A DNA stretch of 64,000 nt from positions 1,364,001 through 1,428,000 of the forward strand of contig JAJEJU010000025.1 in assembly GCA_021390615.1 (NCBI GenBank). Reading direction: 5' to 3'. The first letter of the stretch is position 1. The number at the start of each line of letters is the position of its first letter. The notes below the pieces were generated by a model that did no database searches, had not been told where the DNA came from, and was given only the letters and a program-made list of their open reading frames with translations. Made by a program: the position numbers and the translations under genes. Source of the stretch: Rhodanobacteraceae bacterium ZG21-1 (GTDB lineage Bacteria; Pseudomonadota; Gammaproteobacteria; Xanthomonadales; Rhodanobacteraceae). Positions 1 through 9,094 of the stretch are shown here, piece by piece.

Positions 1-1
1 C

Positions 2-1024
2 GAGCTGCGCGGCCAGCCAGTGGTGGTGGCCTGGCGCGGCGCGCGCTCGGTGGTGTGTGCGGCCAGCTACGAGGCGCGCAAGTTCGGCGTGCGCTCGGCG
101 ATGCCGGCGGTGCGCGCCGAGCGGCTGTGCCCGCAGGCGATCTTCGTGCCGCCGGACTTCGTGCGCTACAAGGCGGTGTCGCGCCAGGTGCGCGAGATCT
201 TCGCGCGCCACACCGACCTGATCGAACCGCTGTCGCTGGACGAGGCCTACCTCGACGTCACCGCCACCAAGTCCAAGCTGCCCTCGGCCACCGCCACCGC
301 CGAGGCGATCCGCGCGGCGATCCGCGCCGAGACCGGGCTCACCGCCTCGGCCGGCGTGGCGCCGAACAAGTTCCTCGCCAAGATCGCGTCCGACTGGCGC
401 AAGCCCGACGGCCTATTCGTGATCCGGCCGCATCAAGTGGAAGCCTTCCTCGCGCCGCTGCCGCTGGGTCGACTGCCGGGCGTCGGCAAGGTGATGGAAG
501 CCAAGCTGGCCGCGCTCGGCCTGGCCACGGTGGGCGAGCTGCGTGGCTGGTCGGCGGAGCAGCTGGAACAACGCTTCGGCCGCTGGGGGCGTCGCCTGCA
601 CGAGCTGTCGCTGGGCATCGACCATCATCCGGTGGAACCGGAACGCCTCACCTTGCAGGTATCGGCCGAGGACACCTTCGCGCAGGACCTGCGCCTGGAC
701 GAACTCGAACCGCACATCCGCCGGCTCGCCGAGAAAACCTGGGCTGCGCACCAGCGCGAGGCCGCCGGCGCGCACGGCCGCATCGCCCGCACGGTGGTGC
801 TGAAACTGAAGACCGCGGACTTCCACACCCTGACCCGCAGCCTGACGCCGGCGCTGCGCCCGGCCTCGGCGAGCGAGCTGGCCGAGCTGGCCTGCGCCCT
901 GCGTGCGCGCGTCGAGCGTCCGCCGGAAACCCGCTATCGCCTGGTCGGCGTCGGCATGGCCGGCTTCGTCGATCAGGACAGCTATCAGGCCCAGCCCGAC
1001 CTGTTCGACCAGGGCGCGCGATGA
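2..1024 (+). CDS. dinB: DNA polymerase IV (Y family), 5' truncated by window edge
   Basis: Error-prone translesion polymerase that extends primers past damaged template bases. The reading frame is open from base 2, so the N-terminus, with the first metal-binding Asp, lies outside the window; a GTG at 20 is in frame but internal. Visible family marks are [13 protein letters not shown] near the start, the catalytic palm motif [10 protein letters not shown], then [23 protein letters not shown], the helix-hairpin-helix run [17 protein letters not shown], and a little-finger domain to the C-terminus. Its stop overlaps the start of the next gene in an ATGA, so the two are probably translated together. 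No LexA box can be judged because the promoter is outside the window. Confidence 0.95.
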   Translation, partial: ELRGQPVVVAWRGARSVVCAASYEARKFGVRSAMPAVRAERLCPQAIFVPPDFVRYKAVSRQVREIFARHTDLIEPLSLDEAYLDVTATKSKLPSATATAEAIRAAIRAETGLTASAGVAPNKFLAKIASDWRKPDGLFVIRPHQVEAFLAPLPLGRLPGVGKVMEAKLAALGLATVGELRGWSAEQLEQRFGRWGRRLHELSLGIDHHPVEPERLTLQVSAEDTFAQDLRLDELEPHIRRLAEKTWAAHQREAAGAHGRIARTVVLKLKTADFHTLTRSLTPALRPASASELAELACALRARVERPPETRYRLVGVGMAGFVDQDSYQAQPDLFDQGAR

Positions 1025-1305
1025 GTGCGAACGACGTCGACGCAAACGGCGACGAGACCGGCAACGGCTGGTGCCTCTACCTGATCGAATGCCGCAACGG
1101 CAGCTACTACGCCGGCATCACCAACCGGCTCGAGGCGCGCTACGCCGCCCACGCCGCAGGCCGCGGCGCGCGCTACACGCGCGCCAACCCGCCGCTGCGC
1201 CTGCTCGGCTTCCGCGCCTATCCCGACCGCGCGAGCGCGGCGCGCGCCGAATGGCAGATCAAGCAGCTGCCGCGCGAACGCAAGCTGGCTTTCCTGCTTG
1301 GATGA
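1021..1305 (+). CDS. GIY-YIG nuclease domain protein (YhbQ/UPF0213-like)
   Basis: A 94-residue protein that is essentially one GIY-YIG domain, the fold of small metal-dependent DNA endonucleases. The GIY position reads CLYLIEC and the YIG position reads YYAGIT, followed by the conserved [19 protein letters not shown] stretch and a closing [12 protein letters not shown] segment. This is the size and layout of the YhbQ-like single-domain family, whose cellular role is poorly defined. It starts with the ATG of an ATGA overlap with dinB, which places it in the same transcript and hints at a DNA repair connection. The acidic N-terminal dozen residues are not part of the domain. Confidence 0.85.
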   Translation: MSANDVDANGDETGNGWCLYLIECRNGSYYAGITNRLEARYAAHAAGRGARYTRANPPLRLLGFRAYPDRASAARAEWQIKQLPRERKLAFLLG

Positions 1306-1359
1306 TGCCTGACCACGTTGCGTAAAAGAGCCATCTAGACGTCGATACGTCCAATTCAA

Positions 1360-1375
1360 AGTGACGAGCGTCACA
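1360..1375. promoter_or_regulatory. CRP/Clp-like binding site
   Basis: AGTGA-N6-TCACA, nine of ten matches to the CRP/Clp half-site pair TGTGA-N6-TCACA; the inner bases extend the symmetry to GTGAC-N4-GTCAC. It lies about 300 bp before the receptor start. A sister site with the same GTGAC-N4-GTCACAAC core is found upstream of the ompA-like gene at 49312. Clp is the CRP homologue of Xanthomonadales; its binding here is inferred. Confidence 0.55.
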
Positions 1376-1486
1376 ACTTCAGCCCTTTACTAATCGTCAA
1401 GTTCCTGAAACAGTGACCTCAGGGGCAGCGGCTTCGCCGCCGCGCATTTCACGCATCACCGCACTTTCAAGGAAGCGAGCCAGATA

Positions 1487-1508
1487 CGGCATGCCTGCAG
1501 GCATGCCG
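1487..1508. repeat. Perfect 22-bp palindrome
   Basis: Two 11-base arms (CGGCATGCCTG and its exact complement) with no loop, in the leader of TonB receptor 1. It could form a cruciform or hairpin or bind a dimeric regulator. No function is known to me. Confidence 0.6.
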
Positions 1509-1668
1509 CAGCGCGGACCAGCGATGGTCTGTGCCGGACGAGCACGGCCTGCTCGCTCCGGGCTCAGCCGGGTCCACAGCACTGCGGCGGACTCGGCGCG
1601 TCGGAAAGCGCCGGAACGCGCTCGCCGGCCAGTCATCCGTCAGCCGTGCATCCATCCGGGGAGAGCGC

Positions 1669-4551
1669 ATGAAATACGATTTGAATCATCTGTCACTGGC
1701 CGTACGACTGGCCTTGGGCGTTGGCATGGCCGCAGCGGCCGGTCTGGCTCAGGCCCAGCAGTCCTCCAGCGACGATGCCCAGGCCGCCAGCCAGGCCACG
1801 CCGCCACCGGCCAAGCCGAACGAGGCCAAGACCTTGAAGGCGGTCACCGTCACCGGCTCGCTGATCCGCCGCGTCGACAGCGAGACGGCCAGCCCGGTGG
1901 TCACCGTGGACCGCGCCAACATCACCAATTCGGGCAAGCCGACCCTGGGCGACGTGCTGCAGCAGCTGCCCAGCATTTCCGGCAACGCCACCAACACGCA
2001 GAACAACAGCAACGGCGGCGGCGGCGCCAGCCCGCTGCTGGAAGGCGGCGACGGCGCGGCGCGCGTATCGCTGCGCGGCCTCGGCATCACCCGCACCCTG
2101 GTGCTGATCGACGGCCAGCGCATGGCCAACGCCGACCTCAACATGATTCCGCAGAACATGATCGAGCGGGTCGACGTGCTGCCCGAGGGCGCCTCGACGG
2201 TGTACGGCTCGGACGCCATCGGCGGCGTGGTCAATTTCATCCTGCGCAAGGACTACAAGGGCGCCGAGCTCAGCCTCAACGACGGCATCTCCAGCCACGG
2301 CGACGGCCAGCGCCACGGCTTCGACCTCACCGTCGGCGAGAGCGGCGACCAGGGCAGCATCGTCGCCGGACTGAACTACAACAAGTACGACCCGGTGCTG
2401 ACCACCCGCCGCGGCTTCTCCTCGCACCAGCTGTACCTGTCCAGCGGCAAGGTGAGCGCAGCCGGCTCCAGCAGCATTCCCACCGGACGCATCCAGGTGC
2501 CAGCCTCGATCGCCAGCCAGTACGGCTGCGCGGTGAATTCGAGCGGCACCGCCTATCTCACGCTGGCCCAGGGCAACGGCGCCAGCCAGAGCGACTACCG
2601 CTGCTACCGCGGCGGCCCCGACACCTTCAACTTCAACGCCTACAACTACATCCAGACCGAGCAGGAACGCACCGACGCCTTCGTGCTGGGCAACTACAAG
2701 GTGTCGGACAACCTCACCTTCTTCGGCGACGTGTTCTACAACCACACGCGCTCCAGCGGCCAGGATGCGCCGTCGCCGACCGGCGTGGGCGATGGCTGGA
2801 TCGTCTCCGCCAGCAATCCGATCAATCCGTTCGGCATCACCTTCAGCTCGAACGGCGTGCCGGGCGACCCGAACAGCGGCTATGCCTTCAGCACCCGCCT
2901 GACCGGCCTCGGCCCGCGCGTGCACACCTTCAGCACCGACAACGCGCAGATCTATACCGGCCTGCGCGGCGCCTTCGGCCAGAGCAGTTGGACCTGGTCG
3001 GCCACGCTGGACTACGGCCACTCCGACCGCGAGCAGCGCGACTACAACGAGATCAACGTCGCCGCGTTCCAGAACGCCATCAACAGCGGGGTGAACATCT
3101 TCGATCAGGGCGACCCGGCGGTCACCGCCGCGCTGAAGTCCGGCGTGGACACGCCGATCTACACCATGACCAACACCATGAAGCAGGCCCAGTTCGACGC
3201 CAACGGCGAACTGTGGGAGCTGCCGGCGGGCGCGGCGCAGCTGTCGGTAGGCGGCCTGTACCGCAAGCAGTCGATGAACTACACGGTGACCAGCGACGCC
3301 ATCCTCGACCCGACCACCGGCACCTGCCAGGTGCTGCAGGAGGCCTGCGGCTCGCCCGGCAGCGGCAGCTACAACGTGAAGGAGCTATACGCCGAATCGC
3401 TGATCCCGCTGCTGTCCGAACAGCCCTGGGCGTATTCACTGAACGTCGACCTCGGCATCCGCGCCTCCGACTACAGCACCACCGGCACCACGACCAACAA
3501 GAAGATCGCGGTGGAGTGGCGCCCGGTCGCCGACCTGCTGGTGCGCGGCACGGTCTCGCAGGTGTTTCGTGCGCCCAACCTCGACGAACTCTACGACGGC
3601 CGCACCATCGGCGGACCGGCGGTCACCGACCCCTGCGTCGGCCTCACCACCGCCGAGCTGGCGCAGCATCCGACGGCCTGCCAGTACGTGCCGCAGAACT
3701 GGGCCGGCAACAGCAATGCCCAGGTCACCACCTACTACTCGGGCGCCGCCGCGGTGGGCGCCACGCTGAAGCCCGAGCAGGGCAAGTCGATCGACTTCGG
3801 CCTGGTCTACGACCCGAGCTGGCTGCCCGGGCTGTCCACCAATGTCGACCTGTGGCACATCTACCTCAACAACATGTTGACGCCGATTGCCGCGCAGACC
3901 GTGCTCAACGCCTGCTTCGCCAACGCCGACAGCCCCTACTGCGCGTACATCCACCGCTACGACGACACCAGCAAGCAGCCGGGCCAGGTGCGCTACATCA
4001 GCACGCCGGTGGTCAACCTGGGCAACCTCAGCACCACCGGCGTCGACTTCGCGCTGAACTACCGCATCCCGCACTTCGACCTCGGCGGCTTCGACCCGGG
4101 CGACTTCAAGGCCGGCCTCAGCACCACCTACACCTCGACCTACAAGAACGACGCCAGCCCGGGCGAGCCCGGCGCGAAGTCCATCAACTACGCCGGCACC
4201 TACACCCAGCAGTTCGGCAACATCGCGCGCTGGCGCGGCACGCTCACGCTCAACTGGATCATGGGCAACTGGAGCGCGCAGTGGCAGACCCGCTACATCC
4301 ACCGGCTGACCGACCTCAACGCCGACTACGTCACCGGCGCCAGCGCGCCGATGGGCTCGGTGCTGTACCACTCGATCCAGCTCGGCTACGCAATACCGTC
4401 CATCCATACCCGCTTCGACATCGGCGTGGACAATCTCAGCGACAAGGTGCCGCCGCTGGTCTACCAGAACGGCGCGAACTACAACGTGGACACCGCCACC
4501 TACGACACCCTGGGCCGCTACTACTGGGCCCGCGCCACGGTGAAGTTCTGA
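1669..4551 (+). CDS. TonB-dependent outer membrane receptor 1
   Basis: A 960-residue outer membrane active transporter that takes up a bulky nutrient using TonB/ExbBD energy. The start at 1669 is chosen because GGGGAG lies just before it and it begins a proper signal peptide (about residues 1-29, ending AQAQ). A TonB-box-like LKAVTVTGS follows near residues 56-64, then a plug domain with VSLRGLGITRTLVLIDGQR and VYGSDAIGGVVNFILRKDY, then a long beta-barrel ending in aromatic residues (YYWARATVKF). The substrate cannot be read from sequence. It is followed by a TPR-sulfotransferase gene, a neighbour I recall for this receptor subtype in Xanthomonadales. A CRP/Clp-like site upstream suggests catabolite-type control. 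Confidence 0.92.
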   Translation: MKYDLNHLSLAVRLALGVGMAAAAGLAQAQQSSSDDAQAASQATPPPAKPNEAKTLKAVTVTGSLIRRVDSETASPVVTVDRANITNSGKPTLGDVLQQLPSISGNATNTQNNSNGGGGASPLLEGGDGAARVSLRGLGITRTLVLIDGQRMANADLNMIPQNMIERVDVLPEGASTVYGSDAIGGVVNFILRKDYKGAELSLNDGISSHGDGQRHGFDLTVGESGDQGSIVAGLNYNKYDPVLTTRRGFSSHQLYLSSGKVSAAGSSSIPTGRIQVPASIASQYGCAVNSSGTAYLTLAQGNGASQSDYRCYRGGPDTFNFNAYNYIQTEQERTDAFVLGNYKVSDNLTFFGDVFYNHTRSSGQDAPSPTGVGDGWIVSASNPINPFGITFSSNGVPGDPNSGYAFSTRLTGLGPRVHTFSTDNAQIYTGLRGAFGQSSWTWSATLDYGHSDREQRDYNEINVAAFQNAINSGVNIFDQGDPAVTAALKSGVDTPIYTMTNTMKQAQFDANGELWELPAGAAQLSVGGLYRKQSMNYTVTSDAILDPTTGTCQVLQEACGSPGSGSYNVKELYAESLIPLLSEQPWAYSLNVDLGIRASDYSTTGTTTNKKIAVEWRPVADLLVRGTVSQVFRAPNLDELYDGRTIGGPAVTDPCVGLTTAELAQHPTACQYVPQNWAGNSNAQVTTYYSGAAAVGATLKPEQGKSIDFGLVYDPSWLPGLSTNVDLWHIYLNNMLTPIAAQTVLNACFANADSPYCAYIHRYDDTSKQPGQVRYISTPVVNLGNLSTTGVDFALNYRIPHFDLGGFDPGDFKAGLSTTYTSTYKNDASPGEPGAKSINYAGTYTQQFGNIARWRGTLTLNWIMGNWSAQWQTRYIHRLTDLNADYVTGASAPMGSVLYHSIQLGYAIPSIHTRFDIGVDNLSDKVPPLVYQNGANYNVDTATYDTLGRYYWARATVKF

Positions 4552-4570
4552 GCTGCCGCGACGCCATCCA

Positions 4571-4588
4571 CGGGCCAGGGACGGCCCG
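4571..4588 (+). terminator. Hairpin after TonB receptor 1
   Basis: CGGGCC and GGCCCG arms around a six-base loop, 20 bases after the receptor stop. There is no T-run, so at most a weak or Rho-assisted terminator. Confidence 0.3.
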
Positions 4589-4647
4589 CTTCTGCATCGC
4601 CCGCTTCTCCATCGCTCACTTCTGCATTGCCCGTCTCTTCCATGCGC
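4588..4647 (+). repeat. Degenerate 15-bp tandem repeat, four units
   Basis: Four consecutive 15-base units related to GCTTCTGCATCGCCC (4588-4602, 4603-4617, 4618-4632, 4633-4647), each drifting by a few bases. It lies between the receptor and the sulfotransferase gene and is probably non-coding. The unit is a multiple of three, but no start or ribosome-binding site supports translation. Confidence 0.6.
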
Positions 4648-4816
4648 GAAGGTGGCGGGCGGGCAAGTTTGCGCATGGCCCTATGCACCGCCGACCTGCT
4701 TGCGCGCGCGATCCGGGCGCACCGCAGCGCGGCGCTGCCGGATGCGCAGCCAGTTCCGCATGACGGGCCGCCAGCTGCCGCATAATCGTAGCCATCTGAC
4801 GAAGGCGCGGACGCGC

Positions 4817-6706
4817 ATGGCCCCCACCCCGACCGACCTCGCCGCAGCGATGCACGCAGCCCTCCAGGCCGGCGACCTGGCGCAGGTGCTCGAACTCGCT
4901 GCGGCGCGTCCGGCGGAAGCGAACGAATTCAGCGAACTGCTGCGCGGGCTGGCGCAGCAGGCCAGCGGTCAGCACACACAAGCAGTAGCGACGTTTCGCC
5001 GGCTCGCCCAGGCGCACCCCGAGGCGTCGGCGCACTGGAACAATCTCGGCGTGGCCTGCCGCGACGCCGGCGACGCGACGCAAGCCGAGCAAGCCTTGCT
5101 GCGCGCGCAATCGCTGGCGCCCAACGATGCGGAAGTGCACTACAACCTCGGCCTGCTGTGGCTGCAGCAGCGACGCTGGAGCGCAGCGCGACAAGCCCTG
5201 CTCGACGCGGTGGCGCTGGCCCCGTCATTCGTCGAAGCGCGCCTGCAGGCCGCGCACGCCTGCCACGTCTGCGGCGACAACGACGGCCAGGAAGCGATGC
5301 TGGACGGCGCCGCCGACTGGCCGGCGCAGCCGGCCGAACAAGCCATGCTGCTGGCCACGCTGCTGTCCGCCCAGGGCCAACTGGCGGCGGCGATGCGCGC
5401 GCTGGAACAGGCGCTGCTGCCGGGCGGCGATCAAGAGGCAGCGCTGCGCCTGCGACTGGCCGCCCAACGCGCTGCGCTGTACGAGCGCGGCAATCGGCTG
5501 GCGCTGGCGCGCACCGCGCTGCAGCAGCTGCCGCTGGACGCACTCGACGTCTTGCCGCCGACCGAGCAGCGCGCGCGTTTCGACGGCTGGAGTGCACACG
5601 CCGCCGTGGCCATGCGCGAGGGCGACGTCGCCGGCGCGGCGACGCTGTACCGGCGCGCCCTCGAACTGGCCGGTGACGACGACGGCCGTGCCGGCGCAGG
5701 CTTCGGCCTGGCCGCTGCACTGGATCGCCTCGGCCGGCACGAGCAAGCCTGGCAGGCTGCCGGGCAGGCGCACGCCGCCCAGTTGCCGGTCGTGCGCGAG
5801 GTGGTGCCCGAATTGCTGAGCGCGGAACGGACGCCGCTGCAGCTGAGCGAGCGCACGGTGGATCGCGCTGCTTACGCAAACTGGTCGCAGCCGCCGGCGC
5901 CGGATGCGGCGCACAGCCCGGTGTTCGTGGTCGGTTTTCCGCGCTCGGGCACTACCTTGCTGGAACAGATGCTCGATGCGCATCCCGACTTCCGCTCGAT
6001 GGACGAACGCGCCTTCATGCACGAGCTGACCGAACGCCTGGCGCTCGCCGGCCAGCGCTATCCCGATGACCTGGCACGCCTGAGCGCAAACGAGATCGCA
6101 CAGCTGCGCGCGCTGTACTACCGCAGGGTAGCCAAGGTGCTGCCCGAGCTGGGCCAACACCGCCTGGTCGACAAGAATCCGCTGAACCTGCTGTGCCTGC
6201 CGATGATCGTGCGGCTGTTCCCGCAGGCGCGCATCGTGCTGTGCCTGCGCCATCCCTGCGACGTGCTGCTGAGCTGCTATCTGCAGCCGTTCCGCTCGCC
6301 GGCCTTCATGGCGCTGTGCTCGTCGCTGCCACGGCTGGCGCAGGGCTATGTGCAGGCCTTCGAGCAATGGCAGCAGCATGTCGAGACCTTTGCGCCGTCC
6401 GTGCTGGAGTGGCGCTACGAGGCAGTCACCGAACGCTTCGACGAGCAGCGCGCGCGGCTGGGCGAGTTCCTCGACCTGGCCGACCCGGCACCGCTGGCAC
6501 GCTTCGCCGAGCATGCGCGCGGCAAGGGTTTCATCAGTACGCCCAGCTACGCCCAGGTCACCGAAGGCATCCACCGCCGCGCGGTGGGCCGCTGGCAGGC
6601 GTATCGCGCGGCCTTCGAGCCGGTGCTGCCGATGCTGCGTCCGCTGCTCGAACGATGGGGCTATGCTGATGATGTCCGCCAGGAAAACTCGGGCAGCGGA
6701 ACCTAG
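4817..6706 (+). CDS. TPR-repeat sulfotransferase family protein
   Basis: A 629-residue protein predicted to move a sulfuryl group from PAPS to an unknown acceptor. Residues about 1-330 are tandem tetratricopeptide helices (for example HWNNLGVACRDAGDATQAEQ), a protein-interaction scaffold. The catalytic half starts near residue 369 with VFVVGFPRSGTTLLEQML, the 5'-phosphosulfate-binding loop, followed by IVLCLRHPCDVLLSCYLQPF, the 3'-phosphate-binding region. This matches the Sulfotransfer_3 group fused to TPRs. The start at 4817 (MAPTPTDL) has GAAGG 11 bases upstream; longer in-frame starts look non-coding. It follows TonB receptor 1, which suggests a shared job in modifying or taking up a sulfated or peptide-linked compound (inference). 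No signal peptide is seen, so it is probably cytoplasmic. Confidence 0.88.
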   Translation: MAPTPTDLAAAMHAALQAGDLAQVLELAAARPAEANEFSELLRGLAQQASGQHTQAVATFRRLAQAHPEASAHWNNLGVACRDAGDATQAEQALLRAQSLAPNDAEVHYNLGLLWLQQRRWSAARQALLDAVALAPSFVEARLQAAHACHVCGDNDGQEAMLDGAADWPAQPAEQAMLLATLLSAQGQLAAAMRALEQALLPGGDQEAALRLRLAAQRAALYERGNRLALARTALQQLPLDALDVLPPTEQRARFDGWSAHAAVAMREGDVAGAATLYRRALELAGDDDGRAGAGFGLAAALDRLGRHEQAWQAAGQAHAAQLPVVREVVPELLSAERTPLQLSERTVDRAAYANWSQPPAPDAAHSPVFVVGFPRSGTTLLEQMLDAHPDFRSMDERAFMHELTERLALAGQRYPDDLARLSANEIAQLRALYYRRVAKVLPELGQHRLVDKNPLNLLCLPMIVRLFPQARIVLCLRHPCDVLLSCYLQPFRSPAFMALCSSLPRLAQGYVQAFEQWQQHVETFAPSVLEWRYEAVTERFDEQRARLGEFLDLADPAPLARFAEHARGKGFISTPSYAQVTEGIHRRAVGRWQAYRAAFEPVLPMLRPLLERWGYADDVRQENSGSGT

Positions 6707-6758
6707 GCCACGCCACGCCTCTCTGCAAGCAGGCCGGCCCTATCAGGGAGCCCCTAAA

Positions 6759-7037
6759 ATGCTTGTACGTATCGTTGCATACGTCTGGATCGCCAACCTG
6801 GCCGTGTTGATGATCACGGACCGGCTGTTGGCGGCGCGGCTGGGCATCGACAAACCGGACGCTACGCATAGCTATTTGGTGCATTCGGGCAACCGACGTG
6901 ACTTGTTCTACAACCCGCTGCTCGGCCTATACATAAATCGAGTGGGACCCGGCATTTTCATGGGCGGCTGGGTTGTCGGCCTGCTCTACGTATGGCTCAG
7001 CCGCCCGAAAAGCGAGCCAGGCTCGAAGGACTCGTGA
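6759..7037 (+). CDS. Small two-helix inner membrane protein, unknown function
   Basis: A 92-residue protein with a hydrophobic N-terminal segment (about residues 1-22, VRIVAYVWIANLAVLMI) and a second near residues 66-84 (GPGIFMGGWVVGLLYVWL), with a polar loop between. A clear AGGGAG sits eight bases before the ATG. I do not recognise a family. It follows the sulfotransferase by about 50 bases on the same strand and faces lpdA tail to tail. Confidence 0.7.
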   Translation: MLVRIVAYVWIANLAVLMITDRLLAARLGIDKPDATHSYLVHSGNRRDLFYNPLLGLYINRVGPGIFMGGWVVGLLYVWLSRPKSEPGSKDS

Positions 7038-7184
7038 GCGACCTCGAAGACCCATCTCAATGCCTTCGGTCAGCCTGGTCCGGGCCTGCATGCCAATCAG
7101 GTCGCGTCGAAGCAAGCCTCTGCTCACTCACGGCAAGCCATGCCCGGCCTGCCGCAGGCATCGGATTTACCGCTGCTCGCCGAA

Positions 7185-8984
7185 CTACTTGCGCTTCGGC
7201 AGATACAGGTCGGTGATGGTGCCTTCGTAGACCTCGGCGGCCATGCCCACCGATTCGCCCAGAGTCGGATGCGGATGCACGGTGAGGCCGATGTCGGCCG
7301 CCTCCGCGCCCATCTCGATGGCCAGGGCGACCTCGGAGATCAGGTCGCCGGCATGCGGGCCGACGATGGCGCCACCCACCACGCGATGGGTTTCCTCGTC
7401 GAAGATCAGCTTGGTGAAGCCTTCGGTGCGGTCGATGCCGATGGCGCGCCCGCTGGCGATCCAGGGGAACTTGCCCACGCCGATCTTCAGGCCTTTTTCC
7501 TTGGCCTCGCGCTCGGTCACGCCGACCCATGCCACTTCCGGATCGGTGAAGGCCACCGACGGAATCACCCGCGCGTCGAAGTGGCTCTTCAGGCCCGACG
7601 CCGCCTCGGCCGCCACCTTACCCTCGTGGGTGGCCTTGTGCGCCAGCATGGGCTGGCCGACCAGGTCGCCGATGGCGAAGATGTGCGGCACGTTGGTGCG
7701 CATCTGCGTGTCGACGTTGATGAAGCCGCGCTCGGTTACCGCCACGCCGGCCTTGTCGGCGCCGATCTTGTGGCCGTTGGGCGAGCGGCCCACCGCCACC
7801 AGCACGCGGTCGAACACGCTGGTCTCGGGGATGCTGTCGCCTTCGTAGCTGACCTCGATGCCCTTCTTGCCGGCCTTGGCTTCGACCACCTTGGTCTTGA
7901 GGTGCACGCCCTTGAGCTTGCCGCCCAGGCGCTTGGCCAGCGGCCTGATCAGGTCGGCGTCGGCGCCCGGAATGATCTGGTCCATGAACTCGACCACGGT
8001 CACTTCGCTGCCCAGCGCGGCATACACCGTGGCCATTTCCAGCCCGATGATGCCGCCGCCGACCACCAGCAATTTCTTCGGCACGTCCTTGAGTTCCAGC
8101 GCGCCGGTGGAATCAACGATGCGCTCGTCGTCCCACGGGAAGGCCGGCAGGTGCACGGCCTGCGAGCCGGCGGCGATGATCGCCTGCTCGAAGCGGATCA
8201 GCTTGGCGCCTTCGGCCGTCTGGACTTCCAATTCATACGGCGAGACGAAGCTGCCGGTGCCCTGCACCACGCGGACCTTGCGCTGCTTGGCCATGCTGGC
8301 CAGACCGCCGGTGAGCTGACCGACCACCTTGTCCTTGAAGCTGCGCAGCTTGTCCAGCTCCAGCTTGGGCTTGCCGAAGCTGACCCCGTGCGCGGCCATC
8401 GCCTCGGCCTCGTCGATCACCGCGGCGGCGTGCAGCAAGGCCTTGGAGGGAATGCAGCCTACATTGAGACAGACCCCGCCCAGCGCGGCGTAGCGCTCGA
8501 CCAGCACGGTGTCCAGGCCGAGGTCGGCGCCGCGGAAGGCGGCGGTGTAGCCGCCCGGGCCGGAGCCCAGCACCAGCAGGCGGCAGGTGATGTCAGCCTG
8601 GCGGCCGGAGGCGTTCGCCGCCTGCGGCGCCGCGGCCGCGGTGGGCGCCGCCTTGGCGGCTGGCGCAGGCGCCAGTGCCGGAGCAGCGGGCTTGGCCGCT
8701 TCGGCGGGTGCGGGTGCGGCGGCAGCCGGGGTCGCCGCGGCGCCGTCGATCTCGAGCACAGCGATCACGCTGCCCTCGGACACTTCGTCGCCCAGCTTCA
8801 GCTTCAGCTCCTTGATCACGCCGGCCGCGCTGGAGGGAATCTCCATGGTGGCCTTGTCCGACTCCAGCGTGATCAGGCTCTGCTCCTTGGCCACCTTGTC
8901 GCCGGCCTTCACCAGCACTTCGATCACCGGCACGTTCTCGTGGCCGCCGATGTCGGGAACTTTGATTTCGATGGTGCTGGACAT
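7185..8984 (-). CDS. lpdA: Dihydrolipoyl dehydrogenase (E3) with N-terminal lipoyl domain
   Basis: Flavoenzyme that reoxidises dihydrolipoamide with NAD+ in the pyruvate dehydrogenase complex. The 599-residue protein starts with a lipoyl domain (ESDKATME, lipoyl Lys44), then an Ala/Pro-rich hinge (about 82-128), then the pyridine nucleotide-disulfide reductase core: FAD motif GSGPGG near 140, redox disulfide in [13 protein letters not shown] (Cys172/Cys177), NAD motif [12 protein letters not shown], second FAD motif IFAIGDLVG, and the C-terminal HPHPTLGES active-site His. E3 with its own lipoyl domain is known in several beta- and gammaproteobacteria. The start at 8984 has AAGGA eight bases upstream. 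It lies 110 bases after aceF on the same strand, with two hairpins between them. Confidence 0.96.
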   Translation of the reverse strand: MSSTIEIKVPDIGGHENVPVIEVLVKAGDKVAKEQSLITLESDKATMEIPSSAAGVIKELKLKLGDEVSEGSVIAVLEIDGAAATPAAAAPAPAEAAKPAAPALAPAPAAKAAPTAAAAPQAANASGRQADITCRLLVLGSGPGGYTAAFRGADLGLDTVLVERYAALGGVCLNVGCIPSKALLHAAAVIDEAEAMAAHGVSFGKPKLELDKLRSFKDKVVGQLTGGLASMAKQRKVRVVQGTGSFVSPYELEVQTAEGAKLIRFEQAIIAAGSQAVHLPAFPWDDERIVDSTGALELKDVPKKLLVVGGGIIGLEMATVYAALGSEVTVVEFMDQIIPGADADLIRPLAKRLGGKLKGVHLKTKVVEAKAGKKGIEVSYEGDSIPETSVFDRVLVAVGRSPNGHKIGADKAGVAVTERGFINVDTQMRTNVPHIFAIGDLVGQPMLAHKATHEGKVAAEAASGLKSHFDARVIPSVAFTDPEVAWVGVTEREAKEKGLKIGVGKFPWIASGRAIGIDRTEGFTKLIFDEETHRVVGGAIVGPHAGDLISEVALAIEMGAEAADIGLTVHPHPTLGESVGMAAEVYEGTITDLYLPKRK

Positions 8985-9009
8985 GCGGTAATCCTTGGTT
9001 CTGTTGGCG

Positions 9010-9028
9010 GCCCGCCGCAACGGCGGGC
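9010..9028 (-). terminator. Hairpin in the aceF-lpdA gap (inner)
   Basis: GCCCGCC and GGCGGGC arms with a five-base loop, 26 bases before the lpdA start. It has no T-run and may tune read-through or protect the mRNA rather than end it. Confidence 0.35.
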
Positions 9029-9063
9029 AGGCATGCCGGCATCCGCGGGAACGCCGGCGGCGA

Positions 9064-9086
9064 CGCCCGCCCGGTCAGGGCGGGCG
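9064..9086 (-). terminator. Hairpin just after aceF
   Basis: A perfect 9-bp stem (CGCCCGCCC with GGGCGGGCG) and a five-base loop directly after the aceF stop. Without a U-run it is probably a partial terminator or 3'-end stabiliser that sets the aceF to lpdA ratio. Confidence 0.45.
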
Positions 9087-9094
9087 CGCGGCGG

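Larger units (their letters stand above)
1306..1668. other. Intergenic region upstream of TonB receptor 1
   Basis: 363 bases with no convincing gene. It holds a CRP/Clp-like palindrome (1360-1375), a possible -10-like TACTAA at 1387-1392, and a perfect 22-bp palindrome (1487-1508). A reading frame runs in from 1531 into the receptor gene but lacks a signal peptide at that start and is treated as leader. Confidence 0.6.

Noticed and set aside
4588-4647. CRISPR-like repeats
   Set aside because: Units of 15 bases are contiguous, without spacers, and no cas genes are present.
1413-4763. 1116-codon plus-strand frame across TonB receptor 1
   Set aside because: Out-of-frame shadow of the receptor gene. 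Its protein is Arg/Pro/Gln-rich low-complexity with no domain.
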